DNA from: Bosea sp. BIWAKO-01
Lineage (GTDB): Bacteria; Pseudomonadota; Alphaproteobacteria; Rhizobiales; Beijerinckiaceae
Length of the DNA: 64,000 nt
Assembly (NCBI RefSeq): GCF_001748145.1
Contig: NZ_BCQA01000001.1
Span: forward strand, 3,994,501 to 4,058,500
Reading direction: 5' to 3'
Below are positions 55,783 through 64,000 of this stretch, piece after piece. The notes beneath the pieces were generated by a model. The model had not been told where the DNA came from, made no database searches, and worked only from the letters and a program-made list of their open reading frames with translations. The position numbers were made by a program, and so were the translations under genes. The stretch's first letter is position 1. Every line of letters begins with the position of its first letter.

Positions 55783-56034
55783 GCTGTCGGGATCCAGGTG
55801 TATGCGACGACCCAGCGTGTCGTGCCTGCGTGGGACAACCGCTGGCGTGACGTCAGCGGGGTGATCTGCACATGCTGCTGCCGGCATCCGTGCTTGACGA
55901 GGGAATCCTGGCGGCTCGGTTGGACGGGCTCTGCGGGATGACCGGCAAACTCACTGTGGAGCCGTCTCGTTCGGAGAGCTCCGCGCTATCGAGAACTTCG
56001 ATCGCGATACCTGGGCATGTGCCCGGGATGATCG
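55783..56034. other. Intergenic space without a recognised gene
   Basis: About 250 bp between the icd terminator and the stop of the secreted protein gene. The only structure I see is CCTGGGC / GCCCGGG around ATGT near 56010-56027, which could end the minus-strand transcript. Short ORFs here have no ribosome sites or coding character. Confidence 0.5.
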
Positions 56035-56679
56035 CTACTCGATCGTGAGGCGGCGGCGAGCGAGGATACGCTGGCCGCTCAGCGGTGCGTTCATGACATA
56101 GCGAAGTTCATAGCTGCCCGGCTTGTCCGGTGCTTCCAGCAGCGCTTCGACATTCTCAGCCGGAAAGAAGGACGGGCCTGCCGCGTCCACGGCTGCGTCG
56201 GGCGCCGTGATGACGACGCGATCACGCTCACCATTGGGTCCGATTCCGCGAACCGGGATGCTTGTCCTGGCCTTGGCCCGGTCGGGCGCCGACAAGGTCG
56301 CCGAAGGGGGCGTGGTTGCCAGGGGCTGCCTGGCCAGGATTTCGGGCTTGCCGGAATCCTGGCGAACGAGGCGGAGTTCATAGCTGCCGGGCTCGCCGGG
56401 CGCCGTGATCGCGGTTGCGGACACGGCGCCGAGGATGACCGAGACGATGGCCGATTCAGCAGGATCGCCGGGGCGCGCGATGGCGAGCTGTGATTGTGCC
56501 GGCGCCTTGCTGGCGAACACCGTCAACATGGAGCCGGCCATCGCGCTACGCGAGGCCGACAGGGTTGGCTGGACGGGCTGGGCCGGTGCGGCAGGGCGGG
56601 GGCGCACCTGCTGGGCAAAGCCCGAGGTGCTCGCTGCCACCAGGGCAAGAGCAATGGTGGCGGCGAGACGATACTGCAC
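56035..56679 (-). CDS. Secreted protein with two copies of a beta-sandwich-like repeat
   Basis: The 214-residue exported protein has a signal peptide (MQYRLAATIALALVAASTSG, cleavage near GFAQQ) and a proline/alanine linker, then two similar units. Unit 1 (about 37-125) ends APGEPGSYELRLV ... ILARQPL; unit 2 (about 126-214) ends APDKPGSYELRYV ... ILARRRL. The 'PGSYELR ... ILAR' end resembles the repeats at the C-terminus of some von Willebrand A proteins of Hyphomicrobiales. A periplasmic binding or structural role is likely. It lies 27 bp after alaS and may be cotranscribed with it. Confidence 0.72.
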   Translation of the reverse strand: MQYRLAATIALALVAASTSGFAQQVRPRPAAPAQPVQPTLSASRSAMAGSMLTVFASKAPAQSQLAIARPGDPAESAIVSVILGAVSATAITAPGEPGSYELRLVRQDSGKPEILARQPLATTPPSATLSAPDRAKARTSIPVRGIGPNGERDRVVITAPDAAVDAAGPSFFPAENVEALLEAPDKPGSYELRYVMNAPLSGQRILARRRLTIE

Positions 56680-56706
56680 CCCGTCTTCTCCGTCGTCCGA
56701 ACCCGG

Positions 56707-59349
56707 TCAGTTCATCGCGGCTGCGACGGCGTCGAGCGCAGCCTGCGCCTTGGAGCCGTCCGGACCACCGGCCTGCGCCATGTCGCGGCGCCCGCCACCC
56801 CCCTTGCCGCCGAGCTGCTCGGACGCGGCGCGCACCAGCGCCACCGCGTCGAAGCGCGAGGTCAGATCCTCGGTCACACCGACGACGACCCCGGCCTTGC
56901 CGTCTTCCGCGACGCCGACAATGGCGACGACGCCCGAGCCGACGCGGGACTTGGCTTCGTCGGCGAGGCTCTTCAGATCCTTCATCTCGACGCCGGTGAC
57001 GGCGCGGGCCAGGAGCTTGGCGCCGGAGATTTCGAGGATCGGATCTTCGGCGCTGCCGCCGCCACCCATGGCGAGCTTCTTGCGCGCCTCGGTGAGTTCG
57101 CGGTCGAGCTTGCGGCGCTCCTCGACCAGGGCGGCGAGGCGTGCCTCGGCTTCGGCCGCCGGAACCTTGAGCAGGCTGGCGAGGTCGCGCAGACGCCTGG
57201 CATCGGTGTTGAGCTGACGCCGGGCTTCCGTGCCGGTCACCGCCTCGAGACGGCGCACGCCAGCTGCCACCGCGCTTTCGCCGGCGATGCTGACGATGCC
57301 GATATCGCCGGTGCGCGAAACATGGGTGCCGCCGCAGAGCTCGACCGAGAAGGCCTTGCCGGCCTCGGTCGTCCCCATCGAGACGACACGGACCTCATCG
57401 CCGTATTTTTCACCGAACAAGGCGCGGGCACCCGAAGCGATGGCTTCGTCGACGCTCATCAGATGGGTCGCCACCGGCTCGTTCCGCAGCACCGCTGCGT
57501 TGGCGATATCCTCGACCTGAGCGAGCTCGGCCTCGGAGATCGGCTTGGGGTGCGAGAAGTCGAAGCGCAGCCGCTCGGGCGAGACCAGCGAGCCCTTCTG
57601 GGCGACATGATCGCCAAGGACGAGCCGGAGCGCCTCATGCAGCAGGTGGGTTGCGGAGTGGTTGGCGCGAATCGTGGCTCGGCGCGCATGATCGACTGTA
57701 AGCTCAGCCGGTGCGCCGAGCTTGATTTCGCCCGAAGTGACCTTGACCGCGTGGGCGAAGATATCGCCGAGCTTCTTCTGCACATCCGAAACCTGTGCGG
57801 CGAAGCCCGCCCCGGTGATCGCGCCGGTATCACCGACCTGGCCGCCGGACTCGCCATAGAATGGGGTCTGGTTGAGCACGACGAATCCGGTCTCGCCGGC
57901 CTTCAGGCTCTCGACCTCCGCATTGTCGCGGATCAGCCCGGTGACGACGCCCTCGGCCGTCTCGGTATCGTAGCCGAGGAATTCGGTGGCGCCGACGCGG
58001 TCACGCAGCGGGAACCAGAGCTTTTCCGTCGCAGCCTCGCCGGTGCCGGACCAAGCGGCGCGCGCCTTCGCCTTCTGCTGCTGCATCGCCGCGTCGAACC
58101 CGTCGAGATCGACGCCGATATCGCGGGCGCGGAGCGCATCCTGGGTCAGGTCGAGCGGGAAGCCATAGGTGTCATAAAGCGTGAAGGCGACGTCGCCCTT
58201 CAGCTTCTGGCCGGCGCCGAGATCCTTGGCGGCGTCGTCGAGGATCGAGAGGCCGCGCGCCAGCGTGGTGCGGAAACGGGTCTCCTCGAGCTTCAGCGTC
58301 TCGGTGATCAGGGCCTCGGCACGCAGCAGTTCGGGATAGGCCTGGCCCATTTCGCGGGTCAGGACCGGCACGAGCCGGTGAAGCAACGGCTCCTTGGCAC
58401 CGAGCAGCTGGGCATGGCGCATGCCGCGACGCATGATGCGGCGCAGGACGTAGCCGCGGCCTTCGTTCGAGGGCAGAACACCGTCGGCGATCAGGAAGGC
58501 AGAGCAGCGCAGGTGGTCGGCGATGACACGGTGGCTCGCCTTCATCGGTCCGTCGGACGAGACCGATGTCATGTCCGCGATGGCGCGGATCAGGGTCGCA
58601 AACAGGTCGATCTCGTAATTGTCATGCGTGCCCTGGAGCACCGCGGCTACGCGCTCCAGCCCCATGCCGGTATCGATCGAGGGACGCGGCAGATTGGTGC
58701 GGATGCCGCCGGCAGCCTCCTCATACTGCATGAACACGAGATTCCAGATCTCGATGAAGCGATCGCCGTCCTCATCGGGCGAGCCGGGAGGGCCGCCCGG
58801 GATATGGTCGCCATGGTCGTAGAAGATCTCGGAGCAGGGGCCGCAGGGGCCGGTGTCGCCCATTCGCCAGAAATTGTCCGAGGTCGGAATCCGGATGATT
58901 TTCGAATCCGAAAGTCCGGCGATCTTCTTCCAGAGCGCGTGCGCCTCGTCATCCTCGGAATAGACCGTGACGGTCAGCTTTTCCTTCGGCAGGCCGAATT
59001 CGCGCGTGACCAGCGTCCAGGCGTGGGTGATCGCCTGCTCCTTGAAGTAGTCGCCGAAGGAGAAATTCCCCAGCATCTCGAAGAAGGTGTGGTGGCGCGC
59101 GGTGTAGCCGACATTGTCGAGGTCATTGTGCTTGCCGCCGGCACGCACGCATTTCTGCGCTGACGTGGCGCGCTGGTAGGAGCGCTTTTCCTGTCCGGTG
59201 AAGACGTTCTTGAACTGCACCATGCCCGAATTGGCGAACATCAGCGTCGGGTCGTTGCGTGGCACGAGCGGGCTCGATGGCACCACCTCATGGCCGTTCG
59301 CCTTGAAGTAATCGAGGAAGGTGGACCTGATTTCGTTGACGCCGCTCAT
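56707..59349 (-). CDS. alaS: Alanyl-tRNA synthetase
   Basis: The 880-residue enzyme charges tRNA-Ala. It starts [20 protein letters not shown] with class II motif 1 and [20 protein letters not shown]; the catalytic core includes [20 protein letters not shown]. The editing domain has [14 protein letters not shown] [20 protein letters not shown] and the second half [15 protein letters not shown] with zinc-binding Cys and His. The C-terminal DHHA1-like domain ends at residue 880 ([20 protein letters not shown]). All parts are intact and of usual length. Confidence 0.97.
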   Translation of the reverse strand: MSGVNEIRSTFLDYFKANGHEVVPSSPLVPRNDPTLMFANSGMVQFKNVFTGQEKRSYQRATSAQKCVRAGGKHNDLDNVGYTARHHTFFEMLGNFSFGDYFKEQAITHAWTLVTREFGLPKEKLTVTVYSEDDEAHALWKKIAGLSDSKIIRIPTSDNFWRMGDTGPCGPCSEIFYDHGDHIPGGPPGSPDEDGDRFIEIWNLVFMQYEEAAGGIRTNLPRPSIDTGMGLERVAAVLQGTHDNYEIDLFATLIRAIADMTSVSSDGPMKASHRVIADHLRCSAFLIADGVLPSNEGRGYVLRRIMRRGMRHAQLLGAKEPLLHRLVPVLTREMGQAYPELLRAEALITETLKLEETRFRTTLARGLSILDDAAKDLGAGQKLKGDVAFTLYDTYGFPLDLTQDALRARDIGVDLDGFDAAMQQQKAKARAAWSGTGEAATEKLWFPLRDRVGATEFLGYDTETAEGVVTGLIRDNAEVESLKAGETGFVVLNQTPFYGESGGQVGDTGAITGAGFAAQVSDVQKKLGDIFAHAVKVTSGEIKLGAPAELTVDHARRATIRANHSATHLLHEALRLVLGDHVAQKGSLVSPERLRFDFSHPKPISEAELAQVEDIANAAVLRNEPVATHLMSVDEAIASGARALFGEKYGDEVRVVSMGTTEAGKAFSVELCGGTHVSRTGDIGIVSIAGESAVAAGVRRLEAVTGTEARRQLNTDARRLRDLASLLKVPAAEAEARLAALVEERRKLDRELTEARKKLAMGGGGSAEDPILEISGAKLLARAVTGVEMKDLKSLADEAKSRVGSGVVAIVGVAEDGKAGVVVGVTEDLTSRFDAVALVRAASEQLGGKGGGGRRDMAQAGGPDGSKAQAALDAVAAAMN

Positions 59350-59462
59350 CGCAATTCAAACTCTGCTTCAGGATGGTGGCCGGGCGGGCCTGCTGGTTGG
59401 GATCGGTTCTAGTCAGCGGCTTTGCGCCTGTCCAGAAATCCCGTGACAAGGCCTTGGCGCAT

Positions 59463-59493
59463 AAAAGAAACGGGCGGCCCCGAAGGGCCGCCC
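59463..59493 (-). terminator. Rho-independent terminator of recA
   Basis: GGGCGGCCC and GGGCCGCCC with loop TTCG (minus strand) are followed by GTTTCTTTTAT, 36 bp after the recA stop. Confidence 0.9.
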
Positions 59494-59528
59494 GGCGAAA
59501 ATACTCTGCCGCTGGCGCGGAATGGGGC

Positions 59529-60614
59529 TCAGGCCTGGCCCTCGTCGAGATCATCGTCGGTCGGTGTCGCCTCATCGAGGATGCGATCGGCGACGAGGCC
59601 GGAATTCTGCCGGATCGTGGCTTCGATGCGCGCTGCGACGTCAGGATTGGCCTTGAGGAAGGATTTTGCGTTCTCGCGACCCTGGCCGAGGCGCTGGCTG
59701 TCGAAGGAGAACCAGGCGCCGGCCTTCTCGACCATGCCGGCCTTGACGCCGAGGTCGATCAGCTCGCCGACCTTCGAGATGCCCTCGCCGAACATGATGT
59801 CGAACTCGACCTGCTTGAAGGGCGGCGCCACCTTGTTCTTGACGACCTTGACCCGGACCTGGTTGCCGGTGGCCTCGTCGCGCTCCTTCAGCGTCGAGAC
59901 GCGGCGAATGTCGAGGCGCACGGAGGCATAGAATTTCAGGGCGTTGCCGCCGGTCGTGGTTTCGGGCGAGCCATACATCACGCCAATCTTCATGCGGATC
60001 TGGTTGATGAAGATGACCATGCAGTTCGAGCGCGAGATCGACGCCGTGAGCTTGCGCAAGGCCTGGCTCATCAGGCGTGCCTGGAGGCCGGGCTGAACAT
60101 CGCCCATCTCGCCTTCGATCTCGGCGCGGGGCGTGAGGGCCGCAACGGAGTCGACCACCAGCACGTCGATGGCGCCGGAGCGAACCAGGGTGTCGGTGAT
60201 CTCAAGCGCCTGCTCGCCGGTATCGGGCTGCGAGATCAGAAGATCATCGAGATTGACGCCCAGCTTGCGGGCATAGACCGGGTCGAGCGCGTGCTCGGCA
60301 TCGACGAAGGCGCAGACGCCGCCCTTCTTCTGAGCTTCAGCAATGGTGTGGAGCGCAAGCGTGGTCTTGCCGGAGGATTCTGGTCCGTAGATCTCGATGA
60401 CGCGGCCCCTGGGGAGCCCGCCGACGCCGAGCGCGATATCGAGCCCGAGCGAACCGGTCGAGATGGTCTCGATCTCGATCGCCTGCTGGTTCTTGCCCAG
60501 GCGCATGATCGAGCCCTTGCCGAAAGCCCGTTCGATCTGCGAGAGCGCCGCATCGAGCGCCTTGGCCTTGTCCATCGAAGAGCCTTCCACGAGCCGGAGA
60601 TTTGCCTGATTCAC
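59529..60614 (-). CDS. recA: Recombinase RecA
   Basis: The 361-residue recombinase begins at a GTG ([20 protein letters not shown]), which fits the N-terminus usual in rhizobial RecA and has AAGGAG eight bases upstream; an internal ATG at 60575 is an alternative. It has Walker [11 protein letters not shown], the Walker B region [20 protein letters not shown], loop L1 [19 protein letters not shown] and L2 [20 protein letters not shown]. The acidic tail ends [15 protein letters not shown]. It repairs DNA breaks and activates LexA self-cleavage. An SOS box lies upstream. Confidence 0.98.
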   Translation of the reverse strand: MNQANLRLVEGSSMDKAKALDAALSQIERAFGKGSIMRLGKNQQAIEIETISTGSLGLDIALGVGGLPRGRVIEIYGPESSGKTTLALHTIAEAQKKGGVCAFVDAEHALDPVYARKLGVNLDDLLISQPDTGEQALEITDTLVRSGAIDVLVVDSVAALTPRAEIEGEMGDVQPGLQARLMSQALRKLTASISRSNCMVIFINQIRMKIGVMYGSPETTTGGNALKFYASVRLDIRRVSTLKERDEATGNQVRVKVVKNKVAPPFKQVEFDIMFGEGISKVGELIDLGVKAGMVEKAGAWFSFDSQRLGQGRENAKSFLKANPDVAARIEATIRQNSGLVADRILDEATPTDDDLDEGQA

Positions 60615-60699
60615 AACGTGCGCTCCTTATGGCAGGGGCGCGATCACTTCTCAATGTGCGCCGTGAGCAAATATGGTCACGGTTTGTTCCTGTCTTCAA

Positions 60700-60714
60700 G
60701 TTCTTTTTTTGTTC
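60700..60714. promoter_or_regulatory. LexA (SOS) box of recA
   Basis: GTTCTTTTTTTGTTC is an exact GTTC-N7-GTTC direct repeat, the alphaproteobacterial LexA site, 86-100 bp before the recA start. A third GTTC lies at 60686-60689 with a ten-base gap. Confidence 0.85.
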
Positions 60715-60741
60715 TCATTCGTCGCCTCTCCGCAGGGCTGT

Positions 60742-61221
60742 TCAAACCCGGCTGTCGCCTTTCGCCTGCATGGCCCGGATCTGCATCGCGTTGCCGAGCC
60801 GCTCGAGCTCCAGCGTGTAGCAGTAGAGCGCGAAGATGACGGCGATGAGGAGCGCCCCGCGCCAGCTCAGATCGAGATAGCCAAGATCGAGCTCCGGGAC
60901 GTGCCGCAGATAGTAGAGCGAGAACAGAGCGCCGCCGAAGATGAAGCCGATCCTGGCTGCGAAGGAGACGAAGTGGCCGATCACCAGGCCGCCATAGGTG
61001 GCGGGGATGGTCACATGGCGCAGGCGCCACCAGTAGCAGGCTTGGCCGATCAGGACCGCGAGCGCGGTCTGCAACGCGCTGCCGAGAGGGGCAGTCATAA
61101 CCGTTCCGATATTGTGGATCAGCAGGAGGAAAATGCCCCGCACATTGGCGAGCACGATGATCGCACACAGGGTCTGGACGAGAAGCAGGATCAGATATCT
61201 GCGTGAGTTCCCGTCTGACAC
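60742..61221 (-). CDS. Small multi-span membrane protein, unknown
   Basis: The 159-residue protein has four hydrophobic segments: ILLLVQTLCAIIVLANVRGI, GSALQTALAVLIGQACYWW, GLVIGHFVSFAARIGFIFGG and WRGALLIAVIFALYCYTLEL. The C-terminal part is polar and helical (ERLGNAMQIRAMQAKGDSRV). I do not recognise the family. It is 57 bp after cckA on the same strand and could be cotranscribed with it; the recA promoter region starts just past its stop. Confidence 0.75.
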   Translation of the reverse strand: MSDGNSRRYLILLLVQTLCAIIVLANVRGIFLLLIHNIGTVMTAPLGSALQTALAVLIGQACYWWRLRHVTIPATYGGLVIGHFVSFAARIGFIFGGALFSLYYLRHVPELDLGYLDLSWRGALLIAVIFALYCYTLELERLGNAMQIRAMQAKGDSRV

Positions 61222-61278
61222 CGCGCTGCCCGCTTGGTTCGTGGACGCCGCGCCTGGCTGCCCGCGCAGCCTTGCGGC

Positions 61279-63780
61279 TCAGCTCATAGCGGCCTTCACT
61301 GTCTCGACCAGCTGCTTCATCGTGAAGGGCTTGGGCAGGAAGTGGAATTGCTCGCCTTCCGGCAGGTTCTTGCGGAAGGCCTCTTCTGCGTAGCCGGAGA
61401 CGAAGACGACCTTGGTGGCCGGGTTGCGCTGACGCAGCTCGCCAAGCAGGGTAGGGCCGTCCATCTCGGGCATGACCACGTCGGAGACGACGAGATCGAT
61501 CTTGCCGTCATGCTCGAGGAAGATATCGAGGGCCTCCACGCCCGAGGCCGCTTCGTGCACGGTATAGCCGCGCGAGATCAGCATGCGGGCATTGAGCGCG
61601 CGCACCGCGTCCTCGTCTTCGACCAGCAGGATGACGCCGGCGCCGGTATGATCGGCTGCGACCTTCTTGGGTGCTTCCTTGGCGGCGTTGTCGGCGGCGA
61701 TCTCCTCTTCCGTCGGCACGTGACGTGGCAGGAAGATGCGGAAGGTCGTGCCCTTGCCGAGGGTCGAATCGACGAAGACGAAGCCACCGGTCTGCTTGAC
61801 GATGCCATAGACCATGGAAAGGCCGAGGCCCGTGCCCTTGCCGACCTCCTTGGTGGTGAAGAAGGGCTCGAAGATCTTGTCGAGATGTTCGGCCGGGATG
61901 CCGGTGCCGCTGTCTTCGACTTCGAGCATGACATAGTCCGCGGTGGGCAGGGCCTGATGGCCGAAACCGGCGCATTCCTCCGCTGCGACGTTGCGCGTGC
62001 GGACCTGCAGCTTGCCGCCGTCCTGCATGGCATCGCGCGCATTGACCGCGAGATTGACGATGACCTGTTCGAGCTGACCGAGATCGGCCTTGACCGACCA
62101 GAGGTCGCGACCCTGGCGAATGTCGAGCGAGACCTTGTCGGCGACGACGCGCTTCAGCATCAACGAGAGATCGGAGAGCACATCGCCGAGCTCGAGCACT
62201 TGTGGCCGCAAGGTCTGCCGTCGCGAGAAGGCGAGCAACTGCCGGACAAGCGAAGCGGCCCGGTAGGCGTTCTGCTTGATCTGCATGATGTCCGGGAAGG
62301 ACGGGTCGGTCGGCTTGTGGCTGGCGAGCAGGAACTCGGACGCGTTGATGATGACCTGGAGCACGTTGTTGAAATCGTGCGCGATGCCGCCGGCGAGCTG
62401 GCCGACAGCCTGCATCTTCTGGGCCTGGTCGATATTGTCCTTGAGCTTACGCTCGGAGGTGGTCTCCAGCGCATAGACGATGGCGCGCTCACCATCGCTG
62501 TCCTCGGTCGCTGCGACCGGAGAGAGATAGAGTTTGGCGGAGCGTCCGTCCTCGCCCGAGATATTGGCATCGAGCGGGGCGATATCGCTGCTGCCCGCCA
62601 TGGTCGCCGCGAGCGCCTCGTCAAGACTGCCTGGCGAGACAAGATCCTGAATCGTGGCGGGCTGGCGGCCCTGCTGCGTCAGCCGGGTGAAGGCGGCGTT
62701 GGAGCGCAGGATCGCGCCGTTGCGGTCAACGGTCGCTATCGCCATCGGCGTCGAGTGGAAGAAGCGGGCAAAGCGCACTTCGGCATCGCTGCGCCCGTCG
62801 GACCCGGCTTCGCCGGTTGTCCGGTTGAGCACGAGCGTGCGCGAGGGGCCAGCGCGGCTGTCGCTGCCGAAGGCGACCTGATGATGCAGCCTGACCGGCA
62901 GGGTCGTGCCATTACGCCGGCGCAGATCGACATCGAGGACCTCGACGCGGACATCGCCCGGCTGCCCGCGGATGGCCTGGATCAGGGCAGCCGCGTTCGA
63001 GGTCGCGATGTCGTCGAGATGCAGTCCGCCCGAGCCGAAGCGGGCGAGGTCATAGTCGAGCCAGCCCGAGAGCGTGGCATTGAGATAGGGCACCTCACCA
63101 TCGGCGTCGATCGAGAGGAAGCCGGCCGGCGCATGATCGAGATAGTCGATCGCGTGCTGGAGTTCCTGGAAGGCGTTCTCCTGACGCTCACGCTCGGGCG
63201 TCACGTCGGAGACGCTCCAGAGCATGGCCGCCTTGCCCTCGCGGCGCACAGGCGAAACCCGGATTCGATACCAGCCGACCGTGTCGCGACCATTGAGGGC
63301 GGGCTCGAGCCGGACTTCCTCCGCCAGTCGGCGGCCTTCGCGCGCGGCGGTCGCCAAACGGTAGATCGCTTCCGAGACCTCCGGGCGGCCGGTGAACAGG
63401 CGCTCGACCGGCTTGATGTCGCTGGCTCCGCGCGCTCCGGCAAGCGCCAGATAGGTTTCGTTGGCGTAGACGATGCGGTTCTCGCCCTCGGTGACGACGA
63501 CGCCGTCATCGGCGCTGTCGACGATGGCCTTGGTCAGGTCGTTGCGCGCTGCGCGGCCCGAAAATTGAACAAGGCCGATGGAAAAGGCAAAGAGGCCGAA
63601 GACACCGATCACTGAAAGCAAGGCCAGCAGGCCCAGGATCAGCGGCTGCGCCCATTCATTGGCGATGAAGCCGAGCGCGATCGCGGCTCCGACGAGCAAG
63701 CCGGCGACAAGCAGGATCAGGCCGATACGGCCTGGCTTGTCGGAGCGATCGATCGCGGTTGTCGCCGTGGTTCCGCTCAT
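61279..63780 (-). CDS. cckA: Cell-cycle hybrid histidine kinase CckA
   Basis: The 833-residue membrane kinase has two N-terminal helices ([40 protein letters not shown]), at least two PAS domains (about residues 80-340), a HisKA domain with His467 in [20 protein letters not shown], an ATPase domain ([40 protein letters not shown]) and a receiver domain with Asp767 in [20 protein letters not shown]. This order is that of CckA, which through ChpT phosphorylates CtrA and controls cell cycle and motility. CtrA-like boxes occur in the flagellar region of this window. flhB lies 75 bp upstream on the same strand. Confidence 0.95.
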   Translation of the reverse strand: MSGTTATTAIDRSDKPGRIGLILLVAGLLVGAAIALGFIANEWAQPLILGLLALLSVIGVFGLFAFSIGLVQFSGRAARNDLTKAIVDSADDGVVVTEGENRIVYANETYLALAGARGASDIKPVERLFTGRPEVSEAIYRLATAAREGRRLAEEVRLEPALNGRDTVGWYRIRVSPVRREGKAAMLWSVSDVTPERERQENAFQELQHAIDYLDHAPAGFLSIDADGEVPYLNATLSGWLDYDLARFGSGGLHLDDIATSNAAALIQAIRGQPGDVRVEVLDVDLRRRNGTTLPVRLHHQVAFGSDSRAGPSRTLVLNRTTGEAGSDGRSDAEVRFARFFHSTPMAIATVDRNGAILRSNAAFTRLTQQGRQPATIQDLVSPGSLDEALAATMAGSSDIAPLDANISGEDGRSAKLYLSPVAATEDSDGERAIVYALETTSERKLKDNIDQAQKMQAVGQLAGGIAHDFNNVLQVIINASEFLLASHKPTDPSFPDIMQIKQNAYRAASLVRQLLAFSRRQTLRPQVLELGDVLSDLSLMLKRVVADKVSLDIRQGRDLWSVKADLGQLEQVIVNLAVNARDAMQDGGKLQVRTRNVAAEECAGFGHQALPTADYVMLEVEDSGTGIPAEHLDKIFEPFFTTKEVGKGTGLGLSMVYGIVKQTGGFVFVDSTLGKGTTFRIFLPRHVPTEEEIAADNAAKEAPKKVAADHTGAGVILLVEDEDAVRALNARMLISRGYTVHEAASGVEALDIFLEHDGKIDLVVSDVVMPEMDGPTLLGELRQRNPATKVVFVSGYAEEAFRKNLPEGEQFHFLPKPFTMKQLVETVKAAMS

Positions 63781-63855
63781 GCGGCTGGTCCGTCCCGTTT
63801 CACGCCTCCTCGCCGCCAGCGAGAGGCTTAGCGCGCAGGTCGCGCAGATTGCGAG

Positions 63856-64000
63856 TTAGGCGCGCCTACCCTTCAGGCGCAAGACGTAACCGATGACTTC
63901 GGCGACGGCCTGATAATGTTCGACAGGAATTTCTTCGTCGATATCGACCGTCGCATAGAGCGCGCGGGCCAGCGGCGGGTTCTCGACGATCGGCACGCGA
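63856..64000 (-). CDS. flhB: Flagellar export protein FlhB, C-terminal end only
   Basis: The last 48 codons before the stop at 63856 read [47 protein letters not shown]. '[14 protein letters not shown]' and 'IP..(H/L)YQAVAEV(I/L)' are the signature of the cytoplasmic domain of FlhB, just after the NPTH autocleavage site, which lies beyond the edge. FlhB sets the switch of the type III export gate from hook to filament proteins. It is followed by cckA on the same strand. Confidence 0.92.
   Translation of the reverse strand, partial: RVPIVENPPLARALYATVDIDEEIPVEHYQAVAEVIGYVLRLKGRRA

Noticed and set aside
55783..56034. A small gene in the space after icd
   Set aside because: Short frames there lack ribosome sites and show no coding pattern.
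56494..59163. An 889-codon open frame antisense to alaS
   Set aside because: alaS is unmistakable on the other strand; the antisense protein has no motif and no ribosome site.
61234..63615. A 793-codon open frame antisense to cckA
   Set aside because: cckA has all kinase motifs; the opposite frame is a shadow of its codon usage.

Overview
The window is chromosomal DNA from a high-GC alphaproteobacterium of the order Hyphomicrobiales; a Bosea-like genome is my best guess, from general resemblance and without any search. The support is gene content: FlbT, FlaF and FliX flagellar regulators, the cell-cycle kinase CckA, a RecA whose N-terminus has the rhizobial form behind a GTTC-N7-GTTC SOS box, an NADP-isocitrate dehydrogenase of the eukaryote-like dimeric class, and a fused allantoinase/OHCU decarboxylase. 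I see no prophage, insertion sequence, CRISPR array, rRNA or tRNA. Coding density is very high, and most long ORFs opposite or out of frame with these genes are GC-codon shadows.

Layout. 1-5745 (minus): the start of an M20 peptidase and a five-gene peptide-type ABC importer. 5915-8323: a LysR regulator directly followed by a phage-like SNF2 ATPase. 8342-12728: a tiny membrane protein, an SDR, and a compact urate-to-allantoate cluster (puuE-uraD fusion, uraH, divergent puuD). 12897-17813: a YfhO-like membrane protein, a thioredoxin-reductase-type ferredoxin-NADP reductase, a GlcG/HbpS protein and a BON-LysM protein. 18021-26752: a TRAP transporter, a rhodanese, a form II CoxL-like molybdenum hydroxylase subunit, two tandem cytochromes c', a diheme cytochrome c and an XRE-cupin regulator. 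26915-38165: an EamA exporter, an atypical SDR, a probable plcP-agt lipid-remodelling pair, a Kef-type antiporter, a MoxR ATPase, a lipoprotein, a DUF2975/HTH pair, SixA, YcjX and YcjF.

38171-50559 is a flagellar block: flgE-flgK-flgL (plus); two flagellins, flbT and flaF (minus); a FlaG-like gene; flgI-flgJ-flgN-like (minus); and divergent fliX. flgE and flgI each have a GG-N10-GC sigma-54 promoter with the same palindrome CGGCA-N5-TGCCG about 95-105 bp upstream, the layout expected for a FlbD-type enhancer. CtrA-like boxes sit in front of fliX and both flagellins. With cckA and the end of flhB at the right edge, the window holds parts of one regulatory chain: CckA to CtrA to FliX/FlbD to sigma-54 flagellar genes.

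50713-64000: a secreted lipase-like hydrolase, a cupin dioxygenase-like protein and an SDR, an unknown secreted protein, icd, a secreted repeat protein with alaS, recA with its SOS box, a small membrane protein, cckA and the 3' end of flhB. Three copies of a dispersed palindromic repeat lie directly against gene stop codons (10919, 15352 and 50558).
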